A stretch of DNA of 64,000 nucleotides from Cellulomonas sp. Y8 (GTDB lineage: Bacteria; Actinomycetota; Actinomycetes; Actinomycetales; Cellulomonadaceae): NCBI RefSeq assembly GCF_008033115.1, contig NZ_CP041203.1, positions 4,216,001 through 4,280,000 on the forward strand, written 5' to 3'. The first letter of the stretch is position 1. The number at the start of each line of letters is the position of its first letter. The notes under the pieces were generated by a model, which searched no databases, was not told the origin of the DNA, and saw nothing but the letters and a program-made list of their open reading frames with translations. Positions 44,550 to 52,142 of this stretch are shown piece after piece. The position numbers and the translations under genes are program-made.

Positions 44550-45032
44550 GTGGAACGCCGAGACACCGAGCCGGGCACCATCGAGCGGGAGATCCACGTC
44601 GCCGCGACCCCGGAGGTCGTGTACGAGGTCGTGAGCCGGCCCGAGCACCTCCGGGAGTGGTGGCCGGACGACGCCGTGCTCGGCGAGCCCGTCGCCGGCG
44701 CCGAGGGCGAGCTCGTCTTCGGGCGGCGGGGCGAGGCGGGTGCGGTCGTCGAGCGGCTGACCGTCGTCGAGGCCGACCCGCCGCGCACGTTCTCGTTCCG
44801 CTGGACGCACGGTCCCGGCGAGGCGGCCACGGCGGCGACGTCGCTGCTCGTGACCTTCGCCCTGGAGCCCACCGCCACCGGCACGCGGCTCACCCTCACC
44901 GAGACCGGGTTCCGCGAGCGGGGCTGGGAGGTCGCCGTCCTGGAGGAGCGGTACGCCGACCACGTCCAGGGCTGGGACCACTTCGTCCCGCGGCTGGCGG
45001 CGTACCTCGACCGGCTGGCGGTGGCCCCGTGA
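44550..45032 (+). CDS. SRPBCC family protein (AHSA1-like)
   Basis: 160 residues with the START/Bet v 1-like fold of activator-of-Hsp90 homologues: IEREIHVAATPEVVYEVVSRPEHLREWWPDDAV, PRTFSFRWTH, SLLVTFALEPTATGTRLTLTETGF and a closing helix YADHVQGWDHFVPRLAAYLDRL. Such proteins bind hydrophobic ligands and commonly pair with ArsR regulators. A good ribosome site GAGGAGG precedes the GTG. It overlaps the arsR gene by four bases. Confidence 0.88.
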   Translation: MERRDTEPGTIEREIHVAATPEVVYEVVSRPEHLREWWPDDAVLGEPVAGAEGELVFGRRGEAGAVVERLTVVEADPPRTFSFRWTHGPGEAATAATSLLVTFALEPTATGTRLTLTETGFRERGWEVAVLEERYADHVQGWDHFVPRLAAYLDRLAVAP

Positions 45033-45418
45033 GCGTCGACGACGCGCTGTGGTCCGCGGTCGGCGACCCGACCCGCAGGCGACTGCTCGACGCGCTGCTC
45101 GCCGACGGCGGCGGCACCGCGACGAGTCTCAGCGCGGCGGTGCCGGTCACCCGGCAGGCCGTCGCCAAGCACCTCGCCGTCCTCGACCGCGCCGGCCTCG
45201 TGCACGGCGTGACCGAGGGTCGCGAGCGGCGGTACCGCGTGGACGACGCCCAGCTCGCCCGCGCGGCCGCGCAGCTCGACGCGGTCGGGCGCACCTGGGA
45301 CGCGCGGCTGCGGCGGATCGCCGGGATCGCCGAGGCGATCCAGCGGGAGCGGGACGCGCGGGAGCAGGACGAGCCGGCGGCCGCCCGGCCGCCGGCGGCC
45401 ACGACGGTGGAGGGCTGA
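45029..45418 (+). CDS. ArsR family transcriptional regulator
   Basis: 129-residue winged-helix repressor: LWSAVGDPTRRRLLDALLADGGGTATSLSAAVPVTRQAVAKHLAVLDRAGLV with a wing GRERRYRVDD. No metal-binding ELCVCDL-type motif, so it belongs to the non-metal group that accompanies SRPBCC genes. GTG start overlaps the upstream gene (GTGA). It probably binds the two operators around the operon promoter and represses its own operon. Confidence 0.9.
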   Translation: MSVDDALWSAVGDPTRRRLLDALLADGGGTATSLSAAVPVTRQAVAKHLAVLDRAGLVHGVTEGRERRYRVDDAQLARAAAQLDAVGRTWDARLRRIAGIAEAIQRERDAREQDEPAAARPPAATTVEG

Positions 45419-45419
45419 C

Positions 45420-45866
45420 ATGGTCGACATCCGGCACCGGATCGGCGTGCGCGCCGCGGCGGCGGACGTGTACGCGGCGCTGGCGACGGCCGAGGGCGTC
45501 GCGGGGTGGTGGACGATGGGCACCCGCGGCGACGGGGGGCCCGGCGGGCGGCTGGAGCTCGCCTTCCGCGGCGCCGACGCGCCCTACGTCGTGGAGGTCG
45601 TCGACGCCGACCCGGGCGAGCGGGTGCGCTGGCGGGTCGCGCAGGGCCCCGCGGAGTGGGTCGGCACGCACGTCGACTTCCGGCTGCGGGCGTCCGGGGA
45701 CGTCACCGTGGTGCTGTTCACGCACGAGGGCTGGGCCGAGCCCGTCGAGTTCCTGCACCACTGCAGCACCAAGTGGGCGACGTTCCTGCTCAGCCTGCGC
45801 GAGCTCGTGGAGACCGGGCGCGGGCGGCCGCAGCCGCACGACCTCCGGGTCGACGACTGGGGGTGA
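45420..45866 (+). CDS. SRPBCC domain-containing protein
   Basis: 148 residues, second Bet v 1-like protein of the operon: IRHRIGVRAAAADVYAALATAEGVAGWWT, GERVRWRVAQGPAEWVGTHVDFRL, VVLFTHEGW, and a C-terminal helix HHCSTKWATFLLSLRELVETG. Starts one base after the arsR stop. Function unknown; likely binds a small lipid or aromatic compound together with its paralogue. Confidence 0.87.
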   Translation: MVDIRHRIGVRAAAADVYAALATAEGVAGWWTMGTRGDGGPGGRLELAFRGADAPYVVEVVDADPGERVRWRVAQGPAEWVGTHVDFRLRASGDVTVVLFTHEGWAEPVEFLHHCSTKWATFLLSLRELVETGRGRPQPHDLRVDDWG

Positions 45867-45900
45867 CGCGCGGGCGCCCGGCGCCGCCTCGTCCCGGGCG

Positions 45901-46869
45901 TCAGCGGGCCCGGGAGGTGCGCGCCCGCACCGACCCGGGCGTGCGGCCGACGGTGCGGGTGAAGGCCCGGCTGAACGCCGCCTCCGAGCGGTAGCCGAGG
46001 TCGTCGGCGAGCGCCGCGACCGTGACGTCACCCGCGCGCAGCCGGTCGTGCGCGAGCGCCATCCGCCAGCGGGTGACGTACCGCCCGGGCGGCTCGCCGA
46101 CGAGGTCGGTGAACCGTGCCGCGAACGCCGTCCGGGACATCGCGGCCTCGCGTGCCAGCCGGTCGAGCGTCCACGCGCTCCCGGGGTCGGCGTGTACCGC
46201 GGCCAGTGCCCGGCCCACCTGCGGGTCGGCCAGCGCCCCCAACCAACCCCTGCGCGCCGCGGGGTCGCGGTCCAGCCAGGCGCGCACGGCCTGGACGACG
46301 AGCACGTCGGCCAGCCGGGTGGCGATCGCCTCGCCGCCCGGGCGGACCTCGGCGAGCTCGGCCGACATCAGGCGCACCGTCTCGGCGACCGGGGTCGGGC
46401 CCGGGTCCGCCGCGGCCACGTGCAGGACGGGGGGCAGCTGCGCCAGCAGCGCCCGGGCGACCGGCTCGTCGAACGCGACGACTCCGCACAGCAGCGTCGT
46501 CCCGCCGGGCCCATCGCCGCCGTGGCGCAGCACCGAGTAGTGCGGGCTGACGTACCGCTGCGGGAGCAGGTCCACCCGCGGTGCCGGCTCCGTGCCCGGC
46601 GCCCCGCGCAGCACGTGGCCCTGCCCGTGCGGCACCAGCGCGAGGTCGCCCGTGCCCGGCGTCAGCACCGTCGTGCCGTCGGGACCGGGTACCTCGATCC
46701 GGCAGGTGCCCGCCACCAGGACGTGGAAGCTCACCGAGTCGGGCACCGCCGGCATCTCCAGGGCCCAGGGCTCGGTGAGCGTGGCCTGGCAGTAGAAGGT
46801 CCCGCGCATCCGGAGCCGGTGCAGCGTCTCGCCGAGCCGGTCCCGGGCGTCCCAGGGCGTCGTGGTCAC
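45901..46869 (-). CDS. AraC family transcriptional regulator with cupin sensor domain
   Basis: 322 residues. N-terminal cupin domain (VSFHVLVAGTCRIEVPG; LALVPHGQGHVLRG) is followed by two helix-turn-helix motifs at the C-terminus (WTLDRLAREAAMSRTAFAARF; VTVAALADDLGYRSEAAFSRAFTRTVGRTPGSVR). GTG start at 46869 gives a family-like N-terminus (TTTPWDARDRLGETLHRLRM). Divergent from the NmrA-like gene, with a 10-bp inverted repeat shared between the promoters, so it probably regulates that gene and itself. Confidence 0.88.
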   Translation of the reverse strand: MTTTPWDARDRLGETLHRLRMRGTFYCQATLTEPWALEMPAVPDSVSFHVLVAGTCRIEVPGPDGTTVLTPGTGDLALVPHGQGHVLRGAPGTEPAPRVDLLPQRYVSPHYSVLRHGGDGPGGTTLLCGVVAFDEPVARALLAQLPPVLHVAAADPGPTPVAETVRLMSAELAEVRPGGEAIATRLADVLVVQAVRAWLDRDPAARRGWLGALADPQVGRALAAVHADPGSAWTLDRLAREAAMSRTAFAARFTDLVGEPPGRYVTRWRMALAHDRLRAGDVTVAALADDLGYRSEAAFSRAFTRTVGRTPGSVRARTSRAR

Positions 46870-46889
46870 GCCCCGAGCGTGGCACCGCG

Positions 46890-46937
46890 CGGGACGATCG
46901 GACAAGCACTGCGGACCCTGGGGCATGGATCGTCCCG
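46890..46937. promoter_or_regulatory. Divergent operator pair between araC-like and nmrA-like genes
   Basis: CGGGACGATC (46890-46899) and its exact complement GATCGTCCCG (46928-46937), centres 38 bases apart. The right arm lies in the -35/-10 spacer of the nmrA-like promoter (TAGCGT at 46949-46954); the left arm lies 21 bases before the araC-like start. Confidence 0.65.
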
Positions 46938-47008
46938 ATCTGGCCCCGTAGCGTCGGCGGCACGCGAGCACCGGGCCCGCGCACCGCTCCGACCCGCAGG
47001 AGGCCGTC

Positions 47009-47707
47009 ATGCACGTCGTCACCGGAGCCACGGGCCGCGTCGGCGGCGCGACCGCCGTCGCCCTGCTCGCCGCCGGCGTTCGCGTCCGGGTCGTCGTCCG
47101 CGATCCCGCGCGCGGTGAGCCGTGGGCGGTCCGCGGCGCCGAGGTCGCCGTCGCGGACCTGCGCGACCGCGATGCGCTCCGCCCGGCGCTGACCGGTGCC
47201 GACGGGGCGTTCGTGCTCTCACCGTTCGACCTCGCGGCCGTCGACCCCCTCGCGCACGCCGAGGAGGTCGCGACGTCTGTCGCCGGTGCCGCCGCGGACG
47301 CAGGCGTCCCGCACGTCGTCGCCCTGTCCTCCGGTGGGGCCGATCTGCCCGCGGGGACGGGGCCGGTGATCGGGCTCCACCGGCTCGAGGAGGCGCTGCG
47401 CGGCACGGGGGCCGTCGTCACCGCCCTGCGCGCGTGCCACTTCCAGGAGAGGGTCGCCGACGTCCTCGCCGTCGCCCGTGAGCAGGGCGTGCTGCCGGTG
47501 CTCGCCGGCTCCGCGGACGACGCCCGGCCGCAGGTCGCGACCCGGGACGTCGGCGCGATCGCGGCGCGCGCCCTGCTCGCGCGCCCCGAGCGCTCGGAGG
47601 CCGTCGACGTCCTCGGCCCGGTCGTCTCCGAGCGCGAGGTCGCCGACGTCCTGGCGCGCGTCATCGGCCGCCCGGTCGAGCCCGTCGTCGTGCCGGAGGC
47701 GGCGTGA
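47009..47707 (+). CDS. NmrA-like NAD(P)H-binding oxidoreductase, truncated by an in-frame TGA
   Basis: Atypical short-chain dehydrogenase of the NmrA/quinone-oxidoreductase-2 kind, 232 residues as sequenced. Nucleotide motif VVTGATGRVGGATAVALLAAG is at the N-terminus; VVALSSGGADLP and ALRACHFQERVADVLAVA are family-typical. The frame ends RPVEPVVVPEAA-TGA, and the following bases continue in the same frame with the normal C-terminal end of the family (see next feature). Replacing TGA by TGG would give a 290-residue protein. Good ribosome site AGGAGG before the ATG. Confidence 0.85.
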   Translation: MHVVTGATGRVGGATAVALLAAGVRVRVVVRDPARGEPWAVRGAEVAVADLRDRDALRPALTGADGAFVLSPFDLAAVDPLAHAEEVATSVAGAAADAGVPHVVALSSGGADLPAGTGPVIGLHRLEEALRGTGAVVTALRACHFQERVADVLAVAREQGVLPVLAGSADDARPQVATRDVGAIAARALLARPERSEAVDVLGPVVSEREVADVLARVIGRPVEPVVVPEAA

Positions 47708-47881
47708 GTGGCCACGCTGGCCCACGCGGGCCTGCCGGCCCCGGCCGCGGAGCTGGTGGCCGAGCTGTACCGCGCGGACGAGCGCGGTCTGCTCGCGCCG
47801 CGGGGGGACCGGGTCGCCCGCGGCCGGACGCCGCTGCGGGACACGGTGGCCGCGCTGGCGGGCACGACGGCGGTGGCCTGA
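47708..47881 (+). pseudogene. C-terminal remainder of the NmrA-like gene after the in-frame TGA
   Basis: 57 codons directly after the TGA and in the same frame: VATLAHAGLPAPAAELVAELYR, then GLLAPRGDRVARGRTPL and DTVAALAG, the usual end of this family. Its TGA overlaps the next gene's ATG by one base, so coupling to the DUF1772 gene depends on ribosomes reaching this point. The GTG at 47708 could allow reinitiation. Confidence 0.75.
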
Positions 47882-48366
47882 TGCCGGGCTGGCTCCCGGG
47901 CGCCGTGCTCGGCGGCGCGGCCCTGGCGTCCGGGCTGCTCGCGGGCCTGCTGTGGGGCTTCGCCTGCGCCGTCGTCCCCGGCATGCGGCGCGCGGGACCG
48001 GACGCGTCGGTCGCGGTCTTCCGCGGGGTGAACGCCGTCATCGTCCGGCCGGTGTTCCTCCTCGCGCTCCTGGGTGCCCCGCTGCTCGCCGGGGTCGGCC
48101 TGGTGCTCGTCGTGGCGGACGCGCGTGCCGCCGTCCCGTGCGCCGCCGCGGGACTGGCGGGACTGCTGGCGACGCTCGCGATCACCGTCGCCGTGAACGT
48201 GCCGATCAACGAGCGGCTCGCCCGGGCGGCTCTCGGGACCGCGGGAGCACGCGCGGCCGCGTGGGCGCTGGTGGACGGCCCCTGGCACCGGGCGAACCGG
48301 GTGCGCACGGCGACCGCGACGGCGGGAGCGGTCCTGCTCCTGGTGGCGACGCAGGTCGCCGCCTGA
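47881..48366 (+). CDS. DUF1772 domain-containing membrane protein (anthrone oxygenase-like family)
   Basis: 161 residues, four hydrophobic helices: AVLGGAALASGLLAGLLWGFACAVVPGM, IVRPVFLLALLGAPLLAGVGLVLVV, GLLATLAITVAVNVPINERLAR and a last helix near the C-terminus. The NVPINERL segment with a preceding helix is typical of DUF1772. Function unknown. Translationally coupled to the interrupted NmrA-like gene. Confidence 0.82.
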   Translation: MPGWLPGAVLGGAALASGLLAGLLWGFACAVVPGMRRAGPDASVAVFRGVNAVIVRPVFLLALLGAPLLAGVGLVLVVADARAAVPCAAAGLAGLLATLAITVAVNVPINERLARAALGTAGARAAAWALVDGPWHRANRVRTATATAGAVLLLVATQVAA

Positions 48367-48384
48367 CGCCGGGACCCGCGCGAC

Positions 48385-48396
48385 TACGGTGGCCGC
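48385..48396 (+). promoter_or_regulatory. Leaderless-type promoter, -10 TACGGT
   Basis: TACGGT ends six bases before the ATG at 48397. Confidence 0.5.
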
Positions 48397-49251
48397 ATGG
48401 GCGGACGGATCACGGCGGAGGAGTTCCGGGCGGCCGACGGCGTCGCGGACTGGCGGGTCGGAGCGGACGGCGTGCACGCGCGGTTCCGCACCGGGTCGTT
48501 CGCGGCGGGCGTCGAGCTGGTCGACGCGATCGGCGAGCTCGCCGACGCGGCCGACCACCACCCGGACGTCGACCTGCGGTACCCCGCCGTCGCGGTGCAC
48601 CTCGTCTCGCACGACGTGGCCGGGCTGACGAACCGGGACCTCGACCTCGCCCGGCGGATCTCCGCCGCGGCCCGCGAGCTCGACGTCCCAGCCGAACCGG
48701 TCGCGGACCTCGCGCCGGTGGTCGACGGGGAGGGCCGCACCGAGCCCGTCCCGGACGGCGACGAGGTGCAGACCCTGCTCGGCTTCCTCGACTTCCACCG
48801 CGCGACCCTGGAGTGGAAGACCCGCGGGCTCGACGCCGCCGGGCTCGCCGCCACCGTGGGCGCCTCCTCGATGACTCTCGGCGGCCTGCTGAAGCACCTC
48901 GCGTACGTCGAGGACGACTGGTTCTCCCGGGCGCTGCACGGGCGTGACCGGGCCGAGCCGTGGGCCTCCGTCGACTGGTCGGCGGACCGCGACTGGGAGT
49001 GGCACTCCGCCGCGGAGGACGACCCGGAGGAGCTCCGCGCGCTCTGGCGCGCGGCCGTCGAGCGGTCCCGCGCGGACGTCGCGGCGGCCCTCGCGGCGGG
49101 CGGGCTCGGGGCGGCGGCCGCGCGCGCCTGGCCCGACGGCCGCACCCCGCACCTGCGGTGGATCCTCACCCACATGATCGAGGAGTACGCCCGGCACAAC
49201 GGGCACGCCGATCTGCTGCGCGAGGCCGTCGACGGCGCGGTCGGGGAGTAA
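48397..49251 (+). CDS. Fusion of 4a-hydroxytetrahydrobiopterin dehydratase and DinB/DUF664 domains
   Basis: 284 residues. N-terminal ~105 residues are a pterin-4a-carbinolamine dehydratase domain with DHHPDVDLRYPAVAVHLVSHDVAGLT holding the catalytic HHP and a later His. The C-terminal ~160 residues are a DUF664/DinB four-helix bundle (LLGFLDFHRATLEWKTRGLD; LLKHLAYVEDDWF; LRWILTHMIEEYARHNGHADLLRE), with His residues at the putative metal sites. The DinB family includes thiol-dependent transferases that use mycothiol or bacillithiol. The fusion suggests the pterin domain may serve in sensing or substrate handling; no partner hydroxylase is nearby. Confidence 0.87.
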   Translation: MGGRITAEEFRAADGVADWRVGADGVHARFRTGSFAAGVELVDAIGELADAADHHPDVDLRYPAVAVHLVSHDVAGLTNRDLDLARRISAAARELDVPAEPVADLAPVVDGEGRTEPVPDGDEVQTLLGFLDFHRATLEWKTRGLDAAGLAATVGASSMTLGGLLKHLAYVEDDWFSRALHGRDRAEPWASVDWSADRDWEWHSAAEDDPEELRALWRAAVERSRADVAAALAAGGLGAAAARAWPDGRTPHLRWILTHMIEEYARHNGHADLLREAVDGAVGE

Positions 49252-49336
49252 CGACACCCGCCGTTCACCCCCGTTCACCGACCCCGGGTACCGTCGAGGG
49301 CAGCACACCACCCGCACGACCCCGGAGCCGCACGCC

Positions 49337-50017
49337 GTGAACGACGCCCGACCCGCCCTGCCCGCCGCCGTCCTCTGGGACATGGACGGCACCCTGGTCA
49401 ACACCGAGCCGCTGTGGATGGCGGCCGAGACCGAGCTGGTCGAGTCCTGGGGCGGCACCTGGACGCACGAGGACGGCCTGACCCTCGTCGGCAACCCGAT
49501 GAAGGTCTCCGGCCAGATCCTGCAGGACCGGGGCGTCGGGCTGTCCGTCGACGAGATCGTGGACTTCCTCAACAAGCGGGTCGCCGCGGCCGTGGCCGAG
49601 GACACCCCGTGGCAGGCGGGCGGCCGTGAGCTGCTCGCCGCGCTGGCCGCCGCCGGCGTCCCGCAGGCGCTGGTGACCTCGTCCTACCTGGAGCTCGCCG
49701 AGCCGTTCGCGCGGGTCGCGGGCGTGTTCGCCACCGTCGTCGCCGGCGACGAGGTCGAGCGCCCCAAGCCGGACCCGCAGCCGTACCTGCTCGCGGCCGA
49801 GCGGCTGGGCGTCGACATCGCCGACTGCGTGGTCGTCGAGGACTCGCCGACCGGCATCACGTCCGGCGTGGCCGCCGGGGCGCGCGTGCTCGCCGTCGAG
49901 GTGTTCCGCGAGCTGCCCGACATCGAGGGCCTGAACAAGACCGGGTCGCTGGCCGACGTGTCGGTCGACGACCTCGCCCGGATCCGCGCCGGCGCGGTGC
50001 TGGACCTGCTGGGCTGA
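49337..50017 (+). CDS. HAD family hydrolase (phosphatase, beta-phosphoglucomutase-like)
   Basis: 226 residues. Motif I is LWDMDGTLVNTEPLW, motif II TSSYLEL, motif III/IV KPDPQPYLLAAERLGVDIADCVVVEDSPTG with the two acidic metal ligands. A helical cap sits between residues about 20 and 90. Substrate is a small phosphorylated metabolite, not identifiable here. GTG start; a short leader from the TACCGT at 49289-49294 is likely. Confidence 0.92.
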   Translation: MNDARPALPAAVLWDMDGTLVNTEPLWMAAETELVESWGGTWTHEDGLTLVGNPMKVSGQILQDRGVGLSVDEIVDFLNKRVAAAVAEDTPWQAGGRELLAALAAAGVPQALVTSSYLELAEPFARVAGVFATVVAGDEVERPKPDPQPYLLAAERLGVDIADCVVVEDSPTGITSGVAAGARVLAVEVFRELPDIEGLNKTGSLADVSVDDLARIRAGAVLDLLG

Positions 50018-50101
50018 TCCGGCGGGGCGGCGACGTCCGCACCCGAGGCCACGCGGCTGGTCGACGGGGACCAGGACGGGCCGGCGGCGACCCCCCGGCC
50101 C

Positions 50102-50113
50102 TACGGTCGTGGC
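50102..50113 (+). promoter_or_regulatory. Leaderless-type promoter, -10 TACGGT
   Basis: TACGGT ends six bases before the ATG at 50114. Confidence 0.5.
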
Positions 50114-51055
50114 ATGACGGCGGGCCGCGACCGGCACTGGGGTGTCCTCGGCGTGCCGTCGAGCCGGGCGGCGCACTGGCCCGGACTGGAGAAGGGTCCC
50201 GCCGCGCTCCGGGCCGCAGGCCTCGTCGACGCCCTGGCGGCCGCCGGCGCGTCGGTGACCGACCACGGCGACCGGCCGGTCGCGCGGTGGCGCGCGCCGG
50301 GCACGCCGCGGCGGGATCCGGCCGGCGCGCGGCTCCCGGCCCCGCACGACGTCGACGGCGTCGCCGAGGTGCTCCGGGGCGCCCGCGACGCGCTCGCCGG
50401 GGTGCTGGCCGCGGGGGAGACGCCGCTCGTCCTCGGCGGCGAGTGCACGCTGGCGATTCCCCTCGTCGCCGCGGCCGTGGCAGCGCACGGCGACGTCGGG
50501 CTGGTGTACGTCGACGGCGGGCAGGACCTGCAGCTGCCCGCCGACCACCCCGAGGAGCCGATCCTCGACTCGATGGGCGTCGCGCACCTGCTCGGCCTGC
50601 CGGGGACGGTCGACGCGCTCGCCGGCCTGGGCCCGCGCCGGCCGCTGCTCGACGCGGACGCGCTGTGCTTCCTGGGCTTCGCCGACGACGACGAGGACGT
50701 GCACGACCTCGTGCCGAGCCCGCGGATCCCGGCCGCCGACGTGGCCGCCGACCCCGACGGAGCGGCCGCCCGCGCGCTCGCCGCGGTCACCGGGCGGGGT
50801 GGTCGTCCGTTCGTGGTGCACGTGGACGTCGACGTCCTCGACGCGCTGCTGCTGCCCGGCGCCGACGTCCCGCAGTACGGCCGGGGGCTCACGCTCGACG
50901 TGCTCGTCGCGGTGCTGGAGCCACTCGTGGCGGACCCGCTGCTCGCCGGGGTGACGCTCGTCGAGCACAACCCGGACCACGATCCCGACGGCCTCTCCGC
51001 GCGCCGGCTGGTCGCGGTGCTCGCGCCGGTGCTGGCCGCGCGCCGGCAGCCCTAG
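50114..51055 (+). CDS. Arginase/agmatinase-fold protein with altered metal ligands
   Basis: 313 residues in the ureohydrolase fold. The three metal motifs are recognisable by position but two have changed: GGDHS is GGECT, DAHxD is DGGQDL, and the last, SxDxDxxDP, is HVDVDVLDALL. Loss of the His ligands means a di-manganese arginase activity is unlikely; another metal, a single-metal site or a non-enzymatic role is possible. The opening WGVLGVPSSRAAHWPGLEKGPAALRAAGL is typical. Family membership is sure, function is not. Confidence 0.82.
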   Translation: MTAGRDRHWGVLGVPSSRAAHWPGLEKGPAALRAAGLVDALAAAGASVTDHGDRPVARWRAPGTPRRDPAGARLPAPHDVDGVAEVLRGARDALAGVLAAGETPLVLGGECTLAIPLVAAAVAAHGDVGLVYVDGGQDLQLPADHPEEPILDSMGVAHLLGLPGTVDALAGLGPRRPLLDADALCFLGFADDDEDVHDLVPSPRIPAADVAADPDGAAARALAAVTGRGGRPFVVHVDVDVLDALLLPGADVPQYGRGLTLDVLVAVLEPLVADPLLAGVTLVEHNPDHDPDGLSARRLVAVLAPVLAARRQP

Positions 51056-51113
51056 CGCCGCGCCAGGGTCCCCCGGGCACCGCGTCGACGGACCCGCGCG
51101 CGCCCGACGGCGG

Positions 51114-52028
51114 TCAGGACCCCTGCGCCACCGGCACGACGCCGATCGCCCGCTCCACGGCGCCCTCGGGCACCTCCGGCGGCGTCCCGCCCCAGGCGGG
51201 GCACACCGCGCGGTGCGCGCACCAGTCGCACAGCCGGGACTTGCGCGGCCGCCACTCGCCGGTGCGCGCCGCCTCCTCGACCTGCGCCCACAGCGAGCGC
51301 AGCCGCAGCTCCAGGGTCTGCATCTCGGCCTCGGACGGCGCGTGCCGGAGGATCTGCCCGTCGCCGAGGTAGACGAGCTGGAGCAGCTTGGGGAGCACGC
51401 CGCGCTCGCGCCACAGCACGTAGGCGTAGAACCGCATCTGGAACAGCGCCGAGCCCTCGAAGCCGGGGTTCGGCGACTTCCCGGTCTTGTAGTCGACCAC
51501 CCGCAGCGCGCCGTCGGGCGCGACGTCGATCCGGTCGACGATGCCGCGCAGCTGCGGGCCGTCCTCCATGAGCGTCCGCACCGCGAGCTCCCGGTCGCCG
51601 GGCTGCAGCCGGTTCGGGTCCTCCAGCGTGAAGTAGGTGTCCAGCAGCAGGCGCGCGCTGCCGAGCCAGGCCTCGCGCTCCTCGTCGGTGGCGAACATCG
51701 TCACCACCTCGGGCGACCGCTCCAGCAGCGCGTCCCACGCGGCCGGCACCAGCAGGTGCGCGGCAGCGGGGGTGCGCTCGCCGAGCGGGAGGTCGTACAG
51801 CCGCTCCAGGACCGTGTGCACGAGCGTGCCGCGGGCGGCGGCGAGGCTCGGCGGCTCCGGGAGCCGGTCGACCACCCGGAACCGGAACAGCAGCGGGCAC
51901 TGCTGGAAGTCGTTGGCGCGCGACGGCGACAGGCCCGGGACCCGCGGCTCGGGCGCGGCCTCGACGTCGCCGGCGTCGGCGCCGTCGGCGGACACGGGGG
52001 CGAGCAGCTGCGGGTCGGTGGTCGTCAC
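51114..52028 (-). CDS. RecB family exonuclease with PD-(D/E)XK and iron-sulfur cysteines
   Basis: 304 residues, AddB/Cas4-like nuclease. LSPSRANDFQQCPLLFRFRVVDRLPE gives the first Cys; GTLVHTVLERLYDLP is the His-containing motif; LRGIVDRIDVAPDGALRVVDYKTGK carries the catalytic Asp and D-x-K core (VVDYKTGK); LCDWCAHRAVCPAW supplies the other three Cys for a 4Fe-4S cluster. In actinobacteria this gene precedes the proteasome locus in conserved order. Likely role in DNA repair. GTG start at 52028 has a TAGGCT box seven bases upstream. Confidence 0.9.
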   Translation of the reverse strand: MTTTDPQLLAPVSADGADAGDVEAAPEPRVPGLSPSRANDFQQCPLLFRFRVVDRLPEPPSLAAARGTLVHTVLERLYDLPLGERTPAAAHLLVPAAWDALLERSPEVVTMFATDEEREAWLGSARLLLDTYFTLEDPNRLQPGDRELAVRTLMEDGPQLRGIVDRIDVAPDGALRVVDYKTGKSPNPGFEGSALFQMRFYAYVLWRERGVLPKLLQLVYLGDGQILRHAPSEAEMQTLELRLRSLWAQVEEAARTGEWRPRKSRLCDWCAHRAVCPAWGGTPPEVPEGAVERAIGVVPVAQGS

Positions 52029-52041
52029 GGTGACGAGCCTA
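52029..52041 (-). promoter_or_regulatory. Leaderless-type promoter, -10 TAGGCT (minus strand)
   Basis: TAGGCT ends seven bases before the GTG at 52028. Confidence 0.5.
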
Positions 52042-52130
52042 GGCGCCACCACCGACACGCCCGGCGCCCCGCGCCGCGCACCCCCGGACGCCCGTGGACG
52101 CGCCGGTGCGGGTCGCACGGCCCGGCCACG

Positions 52131-52142
52131 TAGCCTTCCCCC
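52131..52142 (+). promoter_or_regulatory. Leaderless-type promoter, -10 TAGCCT
   Basis: TAGCCT ends six bases before the GTG at 52143. Confidence 0.5.

Noticed and set aside
47705-47707. TGA in the NmrA-like gene as selenocysteine
   Set aside because: The family has Trp or a similar residue there, no catalytic Cys is expected, and no SECIS-like hairpin or selenoprotein genes are visible.
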